NCBI GenBank assembly: GCA_002786025.1
Contig: NHNW01000070.1
Coordinates: forward strand, 62,001 to 126,000
Direction: 5' to 3'
Origin: Zasmidium citrigriseum
Lineage: Eukaryota; Ascomycota; Dothideomycetes; Mycosphaerellales; Mycosphaerellaceae
DNA length: 64,000 nt
Each line of letters starts with the position of its first letter. Within the stretch, counting starts at the first letter, position 1. This document shows positions 61,260 to 64,000 of this stretch, piece after piece. Position numbers and translations under genes: made by a program. Under the pieces are notes generated by a model. It was not told the origin of the DNA and did no database searches. It saw nothing but the letters and a program-made list of their open reading frames with translations.

Positions 61260-64000
61260 AGGCTTTGGGTATGTGATTGGCGGTCCAGATCACGGAGCTA
61301 CTTCTTTCACGGACGTACAATGGCACCGCGTCTCGTTGACGTTTGAGACTAAACGACATGGCACCATGAATATTTCTGGAGTAGAATGAGGAGGTATGCG
61401 CGTAAGTGGAGTGGAACGCAGACCTTTGGCTTCTATCATACCCAAAGTCCTATTCAATACCATACTTGTCAACCTGTGCAGCCTTTTCCCATCTTCGGGC
61501 TCGACAGCGTAGGCGGGTACATTTCAATCGAAGGCCGTGTACCCGGTACTGGATGATTGATCAAGGTAGAGCAGCAACATATCGTCCAGGACGTGCCATC
61601 TCTTTCAGCCTTCCAGGGAAGCTGTGCAAACGAGAGAAAAGACTGTTTCCGGGCAACGTGCAGTTCGCTTCAGAATGACCTTTCCCATATTCGCAGCTGA
61701 GGTGATACGAATCTCAGCGGAGCGAAGGCTTCGACAGCACGATTCTGAAACGGAAGACCAGTGATAGACGGCGGCCTTTGCCGAAGAGATCTGCCCATGT
61801 ACACTGGACATACGGATCGTCGTGACTGCAAGCTCAAGTGTGGGCCTTCCACGGCAAGAACGCAAGGTGAGCGTTCGCGGTCGCTCTTTCCCGATGTTCA
61901 TATCACACATGGTCTTGACTGCATCCATGGACCAAGGCTTTTGGTAAGAACGTGTGTGCATGTGGCTGGATGGTGGCCGGAACGGAGGATATCTGGTTGG
62001 TTGATCGTCTTCATGATCGATGCTGTTGACGATTCTTCTGGACGGGCTTGTACGGAAGTCGAAGGAGTAACAGTGCCGGAGTGGCGACACTAACGATCGA
62101 TCTTTGATATCAGCCGGCAGATCATAAACGCTCTGGCTCGATGCTTCCGCCGTTCCCATCTTGCAAACTCTTGAGGGCATGCCTGGATGCGTGGATGTCT
62201 GCTCGCAGCATGGAGGGGCCTTAAGGATTGTCTTACTAGCGGACTTCGTTCCCGGGGCGGCGAGAGTTGAAAGACGTATAATGCACCTCCCTTGCCCATT
62301 GATGTATTGAATGTCCATTCCCTCCTCTTCATGCCATGCAAAGTTTCGACGCAATAACTTCGAGATGATTGAGTATGTTGACGAACGTTGACGAGCTGCT
62401 GCGGCGAAAGTCTGACGGCCCCAGGAGTGATGGATTGCGGTTGCAATGCAAGTCTTTTCGGTGATGCAACGTTCTTTGTGCTGGATGGTGCTGTCCGCGA
62501 TACTGCTGATGCTCCCCGGGCCTTTTGAGCAGCGCGGTTGGGAGCGGAGGCTGCTCAAGGCGGGCGTGGAGGTGCATCGAAGATGGATCTGGTCAGCGTA
62601 TGTGCTACTTGCGAGCGTTGATGATGATGAAGAACCTTCCAATGAATATCATATCTCTCACAATCGAATCAATATGCCCAACTCAGCGCCCAAGCCCCTG
62701 TCCCTCCCGTCAACGCCTGTCCTGCAGAGACTCCCAACGATCACCTGACCACCATATCGCGCCAGGCAGCACTCCTCGCGGCCTGCCTACGCTTACGTCA
62801 CCCTGGAAACGAATCGAACGATCCAAAGGCGCGCAAGCACGCTCGGCAAAGCTGCCTCCTGTGGCTGCGTGATAAGACTAGCGCCGCACAGCGGCGGCCA
62901 GCGTACAAATATCTGGCTTTCACCCAGTCTCTTCCTCTTCTTTTCTTTCTTCATCAGCTCTACTTTGCGTAAGTCCAACCACCCTTATCCTTCTCCTCCT
63001 CCCTCATCACCATTGATCATCATGACTGACATGCATCACAGCTTTTGGCTTAGATTAGAAGCAGTATCTGTTCTTTCTCAGAGTAATGTCTGATTATGCT
63101 GCCACGGCGGCATTCAACATTGTTCTTATTTTTGGCACCGGTCCTGCGGCCGCTGGGCTTGCTCATGTCGCAGGGCACCGTGTCGCTGGTATTGCACTGC
63201 CTCCAGCTGACGCGAACCTTTTTCATCATTGTCTTTGCTCCGGCAGAGCATTGGAGAAGAAGCTCTTCTTCCTTCCTCGCGTCTTGACTTGCTGTTGTGG
63301 TGCGGTGAAGTGGTGCTGCCAAGGCAGGAGATTGTGGACTTGAGAGCGTGAGAGGCAGGTGGTTGATGAAGAGGGCGTGGGAGGACTCCATTCATGCCTT
63401 GCTCGACGCCACCAGTGACGGTGGCAGCGTCGTCAACGTAGTTCTCGTCTCGCATCAACTCATTCGCGTCATTCCGTTCATTTCCCGCGTGCCATGATCG
63501 TGTGAAAGGTGTTGGTCGGCGTGGTGGAAGCCGCTGGCTGCCGGGCGCGTGCTGATGCCGGCCAGCGACAATGGCGACGACGACAAGAACGGACGTGACG
63601 AAGGCAATCCATACGAGCAGAAGATTCGTACCTATCTCATGAACGTGTTTCACGCTGTGAAACCCGCGCCGCCGTCGACGCCCCGCGTGAGATGTTTGAC
63701 CGTTTTGGAAGAGCTGCTCGCCTCATCCTCTTGCTCCGTCACCTCCATTGACCGCAACGGGTGATATCAGAGATCGTACAGCTGGAAATACCTTCTTCCC
63801 AGGGGACTTCTCCCTCCTCCATCAACCACCGACATCAATTGCGCCAGGCCGGTCACATCTCCCGGACTCCCATCAGCTCCGGTCACCAACCGCGCCCACG
63901 CGACCGACGAGCAGCAAGCAACCGCCACCAGACGCGAAACCGATCAGATCCAGACCGATCAAGCACTAGTAGTAACAGAAGTCCTCGATGGACGCGTGAT
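61260..64000. other. right end without a gene I can support
   Basis: A 345-codon minus frame (61605-62642) and a minus frame with a hydrophobic stretch (63126-63653, GTG start; LLLVWIAFVTSVLVVVAIV) are the best candidates but neither has a family motif or a clear start. A plus ATG at 63086 opens 85 codons (MSDYAATAAFNIVLIFGTG) after a pyrimidine-rich leader. One of these may be real. The last 200 bp look like C-rich leader of a gene beyond the window. Confidence 0.4.

Noticed and set aside
61605..62642. 345-codon minus frame with LPADIKDRS
   Set aside because: The short F-box-like string is isolated; none of the other subfamily signatures follow and composition looks non-coding.
63126..63653. 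175-codon minus frame with a hydrophobic segment
   Set aside because: Begins with GTG, has no upstream exon I can find, and overlaps an ATG frame on the plus strand.
1..64000. Bacterial-type features (CRISPR, operons, Shine-Dalgarno sites, attachment sites)
   Set aside because: Spliceosomal introns and U6 snRNA show this is eukaryotic nuclear DNA; no such features are present.

Overview
The window is nuclear DNA of a filamentous ascomycete (Pezizomycotina, most likely Dothideomycetes). Evidence: 48-62 nt spliceosomal introns with GTRNGT donors and CTAAC/CTGAC branch points; a Zn2Cys6/Fungal_trans regulator, a HET-domain NLR, a GPI-type GH76 mannanase; and a Ty3/Gypsy element with CpA-to-TpA decay typical of repeat-induced point mutation (RIP). 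The species cannot be read from the sequence alone.

Layout. 0.3-6.4 kb: five minus-strand F-box-like genes. 6.8-22.2 kb: an island of ordinary genes: coiled-coil protein, HpcH/HpaI aldolase, HET-NB-ARC-TPR NLR, GH76/Dfg5-type mannanase, Zn2Cys6 factor and a secreted Cys-rich repeat protein. 22.6-31.2 kb: seven plus-strand F-box-like loci, two broken by in-frame TAG codons. 31.6-36.3 kb: three minus-strand members, one with a C-terminal membrane segment. 36.7-41.3 kb: three plus-strand members. 41.86-48.76 kb: a complete but dead Ty3/Gypsy chromovirus (144-bp LTRs, CGCTG target duplication). 48.9 kb: one more F-box-like gene. 50.08-50.24 kb: a U6 snRNA gene interrupted by an mRNA-type intron that carries a B-box-like sequence. 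50.9-61.3 kb: a second, more diverged F-box-like subfamily, one member frameshifted. 61.3-64 kb: no gene I can support.

The dominant theme is a dense lineage-specific array of about 21 F-box-like loci. The N-terminal helical F-box is degenerate but recognisable and the rest diverges quickly, with short shared C-terminal signatures. F-box proteins usually act as substrate receptors of SCF (Skp1-Cul1) ubiquitin ligases, so the array looks like a birth-and-death receptor repertoire; no substrate can be read from sequence. Many members appear to have a 50-60 nt intron in the 5' leader just before the ATG. RIP has acted on the retroelement and probably created stops in F-box duplicates.
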